The position numbers and the translations under genes were made by a program. Source: Pseudoalteromonas sp. HM-SA03 (GTDB lineage: Bacteria; Pseudomonadota; Gammaproteobacteria; Enterobacterales; Alteromonadaceae). From it: a stretch of DNA of 43,227 bases. The stretch is from the NCBI RefSeq assembly GCF_002289345.1, contig NZ_NSDG01000056.1, positions 1 through 43,227 of the forward strand. The letters are read 5' to 3'. Within the stretch, counting starts at the first letter, position 1; the number at the start of each line of letters is the position of its first letter. Shown here piece by piece: positions 17,301 through 24,181 of the stretch. Below the pieces are notes generated by a model, which was given only the letters and a program-made list of their open reading frames with translations, searched no databases and was not told the DNA's origin.

Positions 17301-17357
17301 ATATAAAACATTTACTTAGTTTGGGTTGGGACCCTGTCGGCGTCCTCACAATACTAT

Positions 17358-17384
17358 CTATGGACGAGGCAAATATTTTTCAAG
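17358..17384 (-). promoter_or_regulatory. sigma-32-like heat-shock promoter of hsp20
   Basis: On the minus strand CTTGAA (17379-17384) matches the sigma-32 -35 box. GTCCATAG (17358-17365), 13 bp on, resembles the -10 box CCCCATNT. A start near 17350 would give a leader of about 115 nt, long enough to hold the two-hairpin thermometer. Confidence 0.6.
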
Positions 17385-17492
17385 AAACTTTTTTAAAAAA
17401 GTTTTTATTTACCTGAATTTTATAAGATTCTTTTTCAAGAAAATTGTCTTTGCAGGTAAAGAAGCACCATCTGATGCCTCTTTCTTAGTGCG

Positions 17493-17705
17493 TCATTTAG
17501 GACTTAAGTTTTGCTGTCTCAACATAGAGACTTGATCAAACCCTATTCCCCAGTCGTCAGTTTCAACTTCTTCTATAACGACAAAAGTAACATGTGGCGC
17601 TTTATCAAGGACATCCACCATAAGCTGAGTTGCACCTTTTATTAAGGCTTGCTTTTGAGCAGGTGTAACGCCTTCCTTCGTGATTTTAATATTGATGATT
17701 GGCAT
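17493..17705 (-). CDS. 4-oxalocrotonate tautomerase family protein
   Basis: 70 residues. After removal of Met the chain starts with Pro1 (PIINIKITKEGVTPAQK), the catalytic base of this superfamily. The size and beta-alpha-beta pattern match 4-OT subunits (about 60-75 residues), which assemble as hexamers. Reaction type: keto-enol tautomerisation of small oxo acids; the real substrate is unknown. Ribosome site AGGAGATAACCA before ATG 17705. Last gene of a three-gene operon (GST, NTF2-like, tautomerase) with gaps of 7 and 10 bp. Confidence 0.88.
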   Translation of the reverse strand: MPIINIKITKEGVTPAQKQALIKGATQLMVDVLDKAPHVTFVVIEEVETDDWGIGFDQVSMLRQQNLSPK

Positions 17706-17715
17706 TGGTTATCTC

Positions 17716-18084
17716 CTACAGATCATCATACATTTTGTTGACGATACGCCATTGTCCATCTTCTTTGAGTAAACCAATAAAGTCGATATAGTGATGTTCA
17801 AACAGTGGACAATACAGCTTGACCATTGCTTGATGGTTTACAACATCCACCGACAAAATACGGTAATTAAAAGCAGCGCTTTGGCTTGCGGGCGTTTGTC
17901 GAGATGAGACCAAATCTAGCCACTGTGATTTGGTGCGCCTCATTCCAGGAGCTTTGAGCACCGCGTCAACGTGGAAAACTGCATCCAACTTTTTAATATC
18001 TCCTTGGTGTAGCCCTTCAAAATATTGTTGAATAACCGCAGTTACTTTGTCTAAATCCCGTAGTTTGAAAATAGGCTTAGTCAT
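17716..18084 (-). CDS. NTF2-like / SnoaL-like protein
   Basis: 122 residues with the NTF2-like fold pattern: an N-terminal helix (VTAVIQQYFEGLHQGDIKKL), the DAVFHVDAVLKAPG segment, then beta-strands ending in DFIGLLKEDGQWRIVNKMYD. Proteins of this type bind small ligands or act as isomerases, dehydratases or hydroxylases; the substrate is not predictable. It sits between a glutathione transferase and a tautomerase in one operon, suggesting a shared small-molecule or detoxification pathway. The ribosome site is poor, but the gap to the upstream stop is only 7 bp, so coupling is likely. Confidence 0.8.
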   Translation of the reverse strand: MTKPIFKLRDLDKVTAVIQQYFEGLHQGDIKKLDAVFHVDAVLKAPGMRRTKSQWLDLVSSRQTPASQSAAFNYRILSVDVVNHQAMVKLYCPLFEHHYIDFIGLLKEDGQWRIVNKMYDDL

Positions 18085-18091
18085 ATTAGGC

Positions 18092-18706
18092 TCATGCGCC
18101 TGTACTGTGTGCTTGTTCAGCTGCTATCGAGGCGATAAAGCTGGGTCTTGCCTCAACTGCAGCTAACATCTTGCTGACTTTTTCTGGAATGACAATGTCG
18201 ACTGGAAAATAGGCGCCCCAACGCGCATATACAGCCAGCATGATATCCGCAGTGGAAACCTGATCGCCGCCTAAAAATGATTGCTGCGCTAACTTTTTCT
18301 CGACTAACACCCATAATTCGTTGATGGCAACCGCTGCCGCTTCTAAAAATGGCTGGCGTGCATGCTCGTCAGCAATCGCACCTGTGGCAAAAAACAGACG
18401 ATTGTAAGCCGGATGCATCGTAGCATTGGCAAACAGAATGTTTTCTATCGCTTGTTGCTTTTGAAAAACATCAGCTTGAGGAAGAAGGTTATTTTGGTGT
18501 TTATTGAGTAGATAAAGTAGGATTGCAGCTCCTTCTACCAAGCTGTTTTCGCCATCGTTAAGAACCGGGATTTTACCTGTTGGGTTAATGGCTAAAAAGT
18601 TATCAATACCGCGTTTGTCAACCAATTCGAAGGGTTGTTTTAATTCTCTTAATATGACTTGCGTTGCTAGCGCACAAGCACCTGGTAGGTAATATAACGT
18701 ATACAT
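18092..18706 (-). CDS. glutathione S-transferase, beta-class-like
   Basis: 204 residues from ATG 18706, which follows GAGGAAAA; an ATG five codons upstream is less well placed. The N-terminal thioredoxin-like domain carries YLPGACAL with Cys11 (equivalent to the beta-class active cysteine), cis-Pro47 in GKIPVL and a glutathione-contacting EGAAI at 58-62. The helical C-terminal domain includes FLGGDQVSTADIMLAVYARW, the usual N-capping Asp motif. It would conjugate or reduce small electrophiles with glutathione in the cytoplasm. First gene of a three-gene operon divergent from a LysR regulator 124 bp away, which probably controls it. Confidence 0.87.
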   Translation of the reverse strand: MYTLYYLPGACALATQVILRELKQPFELVDKRGIDNFLAINPTGKIPVLNDGENSLVEGAAILLYLLNKHQNNLLPQADVFQKQQAIENILFANATMHPAYNRLFFATGAIADEHARQPFLEAAAVAINELWVLVEKKLAQQSFLGGDQVSTADIMLAVYARWGAYFPVDIVIPEKVSKMLAAVEARPSFIASIAAEQAHSTGA

Positions 18707-18830
18707 AATGGTTTTCCTCATTTGCTTCTTGGCTAAAAGACAAGCCCAGTGTATAAACTAGATTCTGTTTGATATATAGCTACAATGAGAACCAAGAGTT
18801 CACGTGGTGGAAACAATAATCAAGGAAAGT

Positions 18831-19733
18831 ATGAACAAGCTACGAGCGATAGAAATGTTTGTAAAACTGGCTAAGGTACGCAGTTTTACTCGTGTTGCAG
18901 AGCAATATAATACGTCCAAATCCATGATCAGTAAGGAGATCAGCCGACTAGAAGCTGAGCTTGGTGCACGGCTTATACATCGCACCACACGTAATTTGCA
19001 GCTCACGCATGTGGGAGAAGGCTATTTGCAACGTGCTAAGGATATCCTCAATAAGTTAGAGGATGCAGACACCTTCATACAAGAGTCGCAGCAAGCACCA
19101 AAAGGTAAGCTAAAGGTGAATGTGCCAATGGTGCTTGGGATCACTGACTTGGCTGCAATGTTTGCCGATTTTATGCAAGCGTATCCCGATGTCGACCTTG
19201 AAATACATTTAGGGGATGAGGATATCGACTTAGTTGAACAGGGGTTCGATTTAGGTTTTCGGGCTTCCAGTCGCCCGTTTGACTCAAGTTATATAGGAAA
19301 AGAAATTACTCAATTTAGCTATCATGTATGCGCCTCACCACAATATTTAGGTAGTCACCCTGCTATCGAATCAGCACAAGATTTAATTCATCATAATTGT
19401 TTTGAATACAGCTATTCAAAACGCAAAAACTTATGGCCATTAGACGAAGGTGTACGAATAAAAGGCTCCCTTAAAGTGAATAATGTCCTTTTTATGTTGC
19501 AGGCAATTAAAAGCCATTTGGGAATAGGGGTTTTACCTGAATTTGCCTGTAGAGAAGCGCTTGAAAAGGGCGAGGTCGTTAGTATTTTACAGTATGCTGA
19601 CAAGCCCACTCTGGCCTTATATGCACTGTATCCCGCACGCCAATTTGTGCCAGCCGCGGTACTTCAGTGTATCGAGTTTTACAGGCTTGGTTTGAGCGTG
19701 ATGGGTCTTAATTATGGCCGTAAGTATTTTTAA
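18831..19733 (+). CDS. LysR-type transcriptional regulator
   Basis: 300 residues from ATG 18831 with AAGGAAAG just upstream; a GTG at 18804 would add nine residues. The winged HTH covers about 5-62 (FTRVAEQYNTSKSMISKEIS, RLEAELGARLIHRTTRNLQL). The effector domain from about 88 includes GITDLAAMFADFMQAYPDVDLEI and the C-terminal LGIGVLPEFACREALEKGEVVSIL typical of the CrgA/AaeR-like group. As a divergent neighbour of the GST / NTF2 / tautomerase operon it is the likely regulator; the inducer is unknown. Confidence 0.9.
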   Translation: MNKLRAIEMFVKLAKVRSFTRVAEQYNTSKSMISKEISRLEAELGARLIHRTTRNLQLTHVGEGYLQRAKDILNKLEDADTFIQESQQAPKGKLKVNVPMVLGITDLAAMFADFMQAYPDVDLEIHLGDEDIDLVEQGFDLGFRASSRPFDSSYIGKEITQFSYHVCASPQYLGSHPAIESAQDLIHHNCFEYSYSKRKNLWPLDEGVRIKGSLKVNNVLFMLQAIKSHLGIGVLPEFACREALEKGEVVSILQYADKPTLALYALYPARQFVPAAVLQCIEFYRLGLSVMGLNYGRKYF

Positions 19734-19789
19734 TCGAATGAACTGCTTGCTACGTATCTTTACTTTTAACTAGTGTAAAGGCAAAGCAA

Positions 19790-20041
19790 GTGCAATTTAG
19801 TGACTCAGAAACTTCCAGGATAATTGAAATGGCGTGGGAAGATAGGACGCCATTTGAAGCTATCAAGCGACAGTTTGAGCTTAGTGAGCCTGAAGTGATC
19901 AAGTTGATGCGCCATAGCCTAAAACCCAGCAGTTTTAGGCTGTGGCGGCAACGAGTAAAAGGCCGCAACACAAAGCATATTAAGCTTAGAAGCAAAGCGG
20001 TCAATCGCGGGTATTGTAAAACCCAATACAAACAAAGGTAA
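19790..20041 (+). CDS. DUF2805 / TIGR03643 family small protein
   Basis: 83 residues, GTG start with AAGG about 9 nt upstream. The sequence (IIEMAWEDRTPFEAIKRQFE, then LSEPEVIKLMRHSLKPSSFRLWRQRVKGRNTKH) matches the TIGR03643/DUF2805 pattern: a small helical domain with an HTH-like feel and a strongly basic C-terminus, common in marine bacteria. Function is not established; nucleic-acid binding is a reasonable guess from the charge. The opposite-strand ORF at 19750-20031 is treated as a shadow. Confidence 0.85.
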   Translation: MQFSDSETSRIIEMAWEDRTPFEAIKRQFELSEPEVIKLMRHSLKPSSFRLWRQRVKGRNTKHIKLRSKAVNRGYCKTQYKQR

Positions 20042-20076
20042 CGCGTTATTTAAACCTTTGGGTATTAGTCTTTGCT

Positions 20077-20622
20077 TTATTGAAGGTCGCTTGCAAGTAT
20101 GCCGTATAGTGCAGAGTCTGAAATTTCGCCAGCAATTTCCCAGCGAGCGCGTAAGTGGCCTTCTTTAGTAAAACCAAGTTTTGTGAGTACCTTGGCTGAG
20201 CCAATATTAGCAGGATCAATCTCTGCTTCAATTCGCCGCAACTTTAGTGTTGAAAAGGCATAGTCAATGAGTGCTGAGCCCACTTCTTGAATGACACCTT
20301 GGCCCCAGTGAGATTTGGCAATGCCAAAGCCAATTTCGGCGCGACGTGACTCTTTATCCCAGCTAAACAGTAAACACTTACCAATTAATGTTTCATCACT
20401 TTTCGAAACAATGGCCAGTGTGATCGCTTGTTGCGTAGTCAAATCTTCATGTGATTGCTTGATAAATTGCGTTGCATCCTCACGGCTATCCCAAGGTGGC
20501 GTGTTCCAATAGCGCATGACGTCTGCGTCTGAGAATATGGCAAATAGCGCTTCGGCATCTTGTGAGGTTAAGGGTCTAAGGGTGAATCGCTCGGTGTCGA
20601 GTTTGATTGTAGTTAATTGCAA
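20077..20622 (-). CDS. GNAT N-acetyltransferase, RimJ/RimL-like
   Basis: 181 residues from a TTG start at 20622 with AGGA about 9 nt upstream; no ATG is suitably placed. It follows the RimJ/RimL/SpeG pattern: TERFTLRPLTSQDAEALFAI, a central EIGFGIAKSHWGQGVIQEVG containing the acetyl-CoA-binding loop, then IDPANIGSAKVLTKLGFTKEG. It should transfer acetyl from acetyl-CoA to an amine, such as a protein N-terminus or small molecule. The terminator of the upstream S9 peptidase gene lies directly before its ribosome site, so it may be expressed only by read-through or from a promoter within that region. Confidence 0.88.
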   Translation of the reverse strand: MQLTTIKLDTERFTLRPLTSQDAEALFAIFSDADVMRYWNTPPWDSREDATQFIKQSHEDLTTQQAITLAIVSKSDETLIGKCLLFSWDKESRRAEIGFGIAKSHWGQGVIQEVGSALIDYAFSTLKLRRIEAEIDPANIGSAKVLTKLGFTKEGHLRARWEIAGEISDSALYGILASDLQ

Positions 20623-20638
20623 TATCTTTTATCCTTGA

Positions 20639-20664
20639 TAAAAAAGGGCGCAAATTAGCGCCCT
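20639..20664 (-). terminator. terminator of the S9 peptidase gene
   Basis: AGGGCGC (20645-20651) pairs with GCGCCCT (20658-20664) around a 6-nt loop. On the minus strand the stem runs into TTTTTT, 21 bp past the peptidase stop. The T-run ends about 4 nt before the ribosome site of the GNAT gene. Confidence 0.88.
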
Positions 20665-20684
20665 CAAACATTAAGCTAACTTAC

Positions 20685-22739
20685 TTATTTATTTGCGTCT
20701 TTAACGGCTTTTAGCTTCGCAGCGTGGTCAATTTCGTAATCTGGCATGTCTTTTTTGCCTTCGATTAGGTAGTTGTCCATCCAGCGCATTAAGCGCAAGC
20801 TGTAGTCATATTGAGCCGCTGCTTTGCGGTTACCGTGACCTTCGCCTGGATAGTAAACTAGACGTACGTCTTTACCTTGCACTTTCATATAGCGATATAG
20901 CTCCATAGACTGTGCTGGGTGTACTCGCGGGTCATCTTTACCATGCATAATGAGTAATGGCGTCTTTGATTGACCAGCCCAGTAAATCGGACTGCGCTCT
21001 AAGTACCACTGCCACTTATCCCAAGGGTAAGAGCGAGCGTGCACTAAGTACATTTCGTTTGAGATATCGGTAGTACCAAACTTAGATAGTTGGTTCGTTA
21101 CCCCAACAAACATCACGCTTGCTGCAAAGTGTTCGGTTAGTTTTGTAGCACCCCAAGCAGAAGCATAACCGCCGTAAGAGCCACCAGTAATACCAACACG
21201 CTTAGTGTCTACTAAACCGGTATTGACTAGGTATTCTTTCATATCTACTAAGTCGTCAAACTCTTTACCTGCGTAGTCGCCTTGGCCCAGTTTTGAGTAA
21301 TCAACGCCTTTACCAGTCGAACCACGGTAGTTTGGATAGAATACCGCATAGCCGCGTGCCGCACCCATTTGACCTGGATCTGAATAGCTTGTGAGCCAGC
21401 CATTTTTATCGTGGCTTTCAGGGCCACCGTGCACCGACATAATGAGTGGGTAACGTGTACCTTCTTGATAATCAAGTGGATAAATTAATACGCCACCAAT
21501 CTCAACGCCATCACGGGCTTTGAAGTTAATTGCCTCTTGTTTTGCAAAACGTTTGTTATCTAACCATGGGTTAGAATTCGATAGACGAGTCGCTTTGCTC
21601 GAGCGGATCATAAACACCTCATTTGGGTGCTTAGCGGTGTTTGCACGTAGGGCAATGGTCTTGTCCGAATCAGAGATTGATAGATTCGATGCGATGAATT
21701 TACCTTCTTTGATAAGCTTCTTGTATTTTTTAGAGCCAACTTTAATTTGGCCGACAAAACTTTCAGCGCCGACGTTTGCGACAAAAGTTAGCTGGTTCTT
21801 ACGGTTTGACCACTCAAAATCACCGATGTGACCCATAAAGTTCGGGATCCATTCTTCTACTTTGCCGCTTTGAGCATCGGCAAGGTATAAGCGACCAGTT
21901 GCCGGGTCGTGCTTATCTTCAGCGCCTAAAATCGCGATGTATTTACCATCGTGAGAAAACTCTGCGGTACCAAGTTTGCCTTCTGTTTTGAATGACGTGG
22001 TAATTTGTTGTGTTTTTGCATCAAGTACATGCCATTGTGACTTCATATATTTGTCATCAATAAGCGCTGTTGGCTGCGTTTTTACCAGTAATTTAGAGGC
22101 ATCGTCAGCCCAGTTAATTTCACTTACATAGCCTTCGATATTCAGTGCCGCTGGGGTCAGCGGTTTTTCTGATGTCGCAAGATCAATGATATGAAGCTGT
22201 TTGTTTTTTAAACCCAGTTCATACACTTCAGCCATAAAACCAAGCTTTTTCAGCTCTTTTTCTGACTTGTCGGCAGCTGGCATTGCAAGGATTGCAACCT
22301 GTTTGCTATCAGGGCTTAGGCTATAAGCCGAGATCCCTGTTCCTTTTAGTGAAAGCACTTTCTGTGCTTCCCCACCGTTTACCGCGATGCGATAAAGGGC
22401 GCGTTGCTTGTCTTCTTTTTTCTTGGTTAGGAAATAAATGAACTGACCGTCGGCCGACCAAGAGATGCTTGAGATGCTCACTTTACCGGTGATAAATGGG
22501 CGCTCTACCCCTTCGTCGTCAACCACATAAAGTTCACTGTAATTAGAACCATTTTGGTCAACGTAAAGCTCACGTGGTACCGAGCGAGTAAAAGCAACGA
22601 GTTCGCCGTCAGGACTCACCGACGTTGAGCTTACCGATTGGATCTTTGGGATGTCTTCAATAGTGATGGTATCGCTTGCGAGGCTTGCAGCACTGGTGAA
22701 GCCCATTGCTAAAGCCAAAGCAGACTTAAGTAGTTTCAT
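20685..22739 (-). CDS. secreted S9 family peptidase (acylaminoacyl/dipeptidyl-peptidase type)
   Basis: 684 residues. Signal peptide 1-21 (cleavage after LAS). Residues about 30-390 hold WD40/TolB-like propeller blades (SISWSADGQFIYFLT, YSLSPDSKQVAI). The C-terminal alpha/beta-hydrolase has the nucleophile in TGGSYGGY (Ser521), Asp603 in HGKDDPRV and His635 in PGEGHGN, so the triad is complete. The GGSYGGYA motif and length fit the S9B/S9C group, which trims dipeptides or blocked N-terminal residues from oligopeptides. It acts in the periplasm or outside the cell. Ribosome site AGGATAAAT. It is single-gene, with its own terminator. Peptide scavenging is the probable role. Confidence 0.88.
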   Translation of the reverse strand: MKLLKSALALAMGFTSAASLASDTITIEDIPKIQSVSSTSVSPDGELVAFTRSVPRELYVDQNGSNYSELYVVDDEGVERPFITGKVSISSISWSADGQFIYFLTKKKEDKQRALYRIAVNGGEAQKVLSLKGTGISAYSLSPDSKQVAILAMPAADKSEKELKKLGFMAEVYELGLKNKQLHIIDLATSEKPLTPAALNIEGYVSEINWADDASKLLVKTQPTALIDDKYMKSQWHVLDAKTQQITTSFKTEGKLGTAEFSHDGKYIAILGAEDKHDPATGRLYLADAQSGKVEEWIPNFMGHIGDFEWSNRKNQLTFVANVGAESFVGQIKVGSKKYKKLIKEGKFIASNLSISDSDKTIALRANTAKHPNEVFMIRSSKATRLSNSNPWLDNKRFAKQEAINFKARDGVEIGGVLIYPLDYQEGTRYPLIMSVHGGPESHDKNGWLTSYSDPGQMGAARGYAVFYPNYRGSTGKGVDYSKLGQGDYAGKEFDDLVDMKEYLVNTGLVDTKRVGITGGSYGGYASAWGATKLTEHFAASVMFVGVTNQLSKFGTTDISNEMYLVHARSYPWDKWQWYLERSPIYWAGQSKTPLLIMHGKDDPRVHPAQSMELYRYMKVQGKDVRLVYYPGEGHGNRKAAAQYDYSLRLMRWMDNYLIEGKKDMPDYEIDHAAKLKAVKDANK

Positions 22740-22873
22740 TATTTATCCTAAATTTTCATTCACTTGTTGTAACTTCAAGATGAAGTTTTTAGGCATTCTA
22801 CTTGTCACCAGAATAAAAACCAATGTTTGCGATTAATTGTCGGTTAAGCCTGATAAAGCGAAGCAGCTATCTT

Positions 22874-23179
22874 TTATAGGCCAAAATTCAGCACGCCTGA
22901 ATAATCAGCCTGAAATGGCATAAGGTGATTAAGAGCATACGAAATGTTGCCTTTGTCATCCATGATGTAGATAGAAGCACCACAGTGTTTGCAAAAACCA
23001 TGCTCTTGGATGGTTTGAGCTTTCGAATGCGGCACCACAAATCGTTCGAGAGATTTACAAGGGTTTTCGATCAGACCGTGAGCCTGAATAAACTGCACAC
23101 CAGTGCATATTTCGTTGGCTGTTGTCGTGGTGAAAATACGATAGTGGATCTGGCCGCAGTGGCACGACGTGGTGATCAT
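22874..23179 (-). CDS. GFA-like zinc-binding protein, reduced
   Basis: 101 residues with the outer cysteine pairs of the GFA (glutathione-dependent formaldehyde-activating-like, Mss4 fold) family: CHCG at 6-9 and FCKHCGASIY with Cys63 and Cys66. The central C-x-C-x2-C cluster of normal members is absent; only Cys25 lies there, and the chain is shorter than typical (about 120-150). It may bind one structural zinc without the usual second site, or be a decaying copy. Good ribosome site (AAAGGACAT). It is divergent from a LysR gene 96 bp away, which may regulate it. Confidence 0.65.
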   Translation of the reverse strand: MITTSCHCGQIHYRIFTTTTANEICTGVQFIQAHGLIENPCKSLERFVVPHSKAQTIQEHGFCKHCGASIYIMDDKGNISYALNHLMPFQADYSGVLNFGL

Positions 23180-23275
23180 GTTGATGTCCTTTGTTTTCTT
23201 TTGAGTTAAGTTTACTTTTTATTTTTAGTTAATATATATTCATTTGGTGTAAAGACTTTTTCCTAAGAGGAAATA

Positions 23276-24181
23276 ATGAGAAAGGAATACGATAAACTTC
23301 ACTTACTTAAAATATTATGTTGTGTCGCTGAGCAACACTCCTTCAGTCGAGCTGCAGAGCAGCTCGGTACTACGACTTCAGCGGTGAGTAAATCGATAGC
23401 GCAGCTAGAGTCGTCTTATGGACAAGTACTTTTAAATAGAACAACCCGTAAACTCGCCTTGTCTGACGCCGGTAAGTTGGTTTATGAAAAAGGGAAAAAG
23501 ATCCTTCGCGCGCTACGCGATTTGGAAGAGGAAGTTGAACAAGTTGGTGTGCATCAATCCGGGCATCTAAAAATAACCTTTCCAAATACGATAGGGCGTA
23601 TGCTACTGAGCCAAATTTGTATCGATTTTCAAAAGCGCTATCCGCAAATAAAGTTAGAGCTGATGTTTACCGCAGCAAATCAGGATTTAATCGAAGATGA
23701 GATTGATGTCGCTTTTAGGCTCTCTGCTGCACTTAAAGACAGTCAATTTTACGTCTTGAAATTAATCAATATAAACTCGACTTTTGTTGCCGCTCCCAGT
23801 TATTTGGCAGCCCACGGGAAACCCGAGCAGTTGGATGAGCTGAGTCGGCATAACATGTTGTTATCTAAACTTAATCATGTTGAAGATAGTTGGCATGACG
23901 GAACTCGGAGTTATGCTTTGCAAGGCAATTTGATAGCGAATAGTCGCTTTCACATTCGAGAGGCGGTGTTGGCAGGATTGGGGATTGCCATGCTACCGTC
24001 TTATTTCTGCCAACGGGATATTGATTCGGGCGCTTTGGTTGAGCTGTTTCCCGAGCAAAATAGGCCCGAAGTTACTTTGCATGCCATATATAAAGTGAAA
24101 CGAGAGCACTCTGCAAAGCTAGATTTATTCTTAGGGTTTGTACAGGCGCAATTATCATGCAAATCAGAATTGGTACCTTAG
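23276..24181 (+). CDS. LysR-type transcriptional regulator
   Basis: 301 residues, ATG after AGAGGAAATA. Winged HTH about 8-66 (SFSRAAEQLGTTTSAVSKSI, AQLESSYGQVLLNRTTRKLA), linker helix, then an effector-binding domain from about 92 (GHLKITFPNTIGRMLLSQIC) ending with LAGLGIAMLPSYFCQRDID. It resembles the same CrgA-like branch as the LysR at 18831-19733. Its stop overlaps the stop of the convergent TonB receptor by 18 nt. The divergent GFA-like gene is the likely target; the inducer is unknown. Confidence 0.9.
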   Translation: MRKEYDKLHLLKILCCVAEQHSFSRAAEQLGTTTSAVSKSIAQLESSYGQVLLNRTTRKLALSDAGKLVYEKGKKILRALRDLEEEVEQVGVHQSGHLKITFPNTIGRMLLSQICIDFQKRYPQIKLELMFTAANQDLIEDEIDVAFRLSAALKDSQFYVLKLININSTFVAAPSYLAAHGKPEQLDELSRHNMLLSKLNHVEDSWHDGTRSYALQGNLIANSRFHIREAVLAGLGIAMLPSYFCQRDIDSGALVELFPEQNRPEVTLHAIYKVKREHSAKLDLFLGFVQAQLSCKSELVP

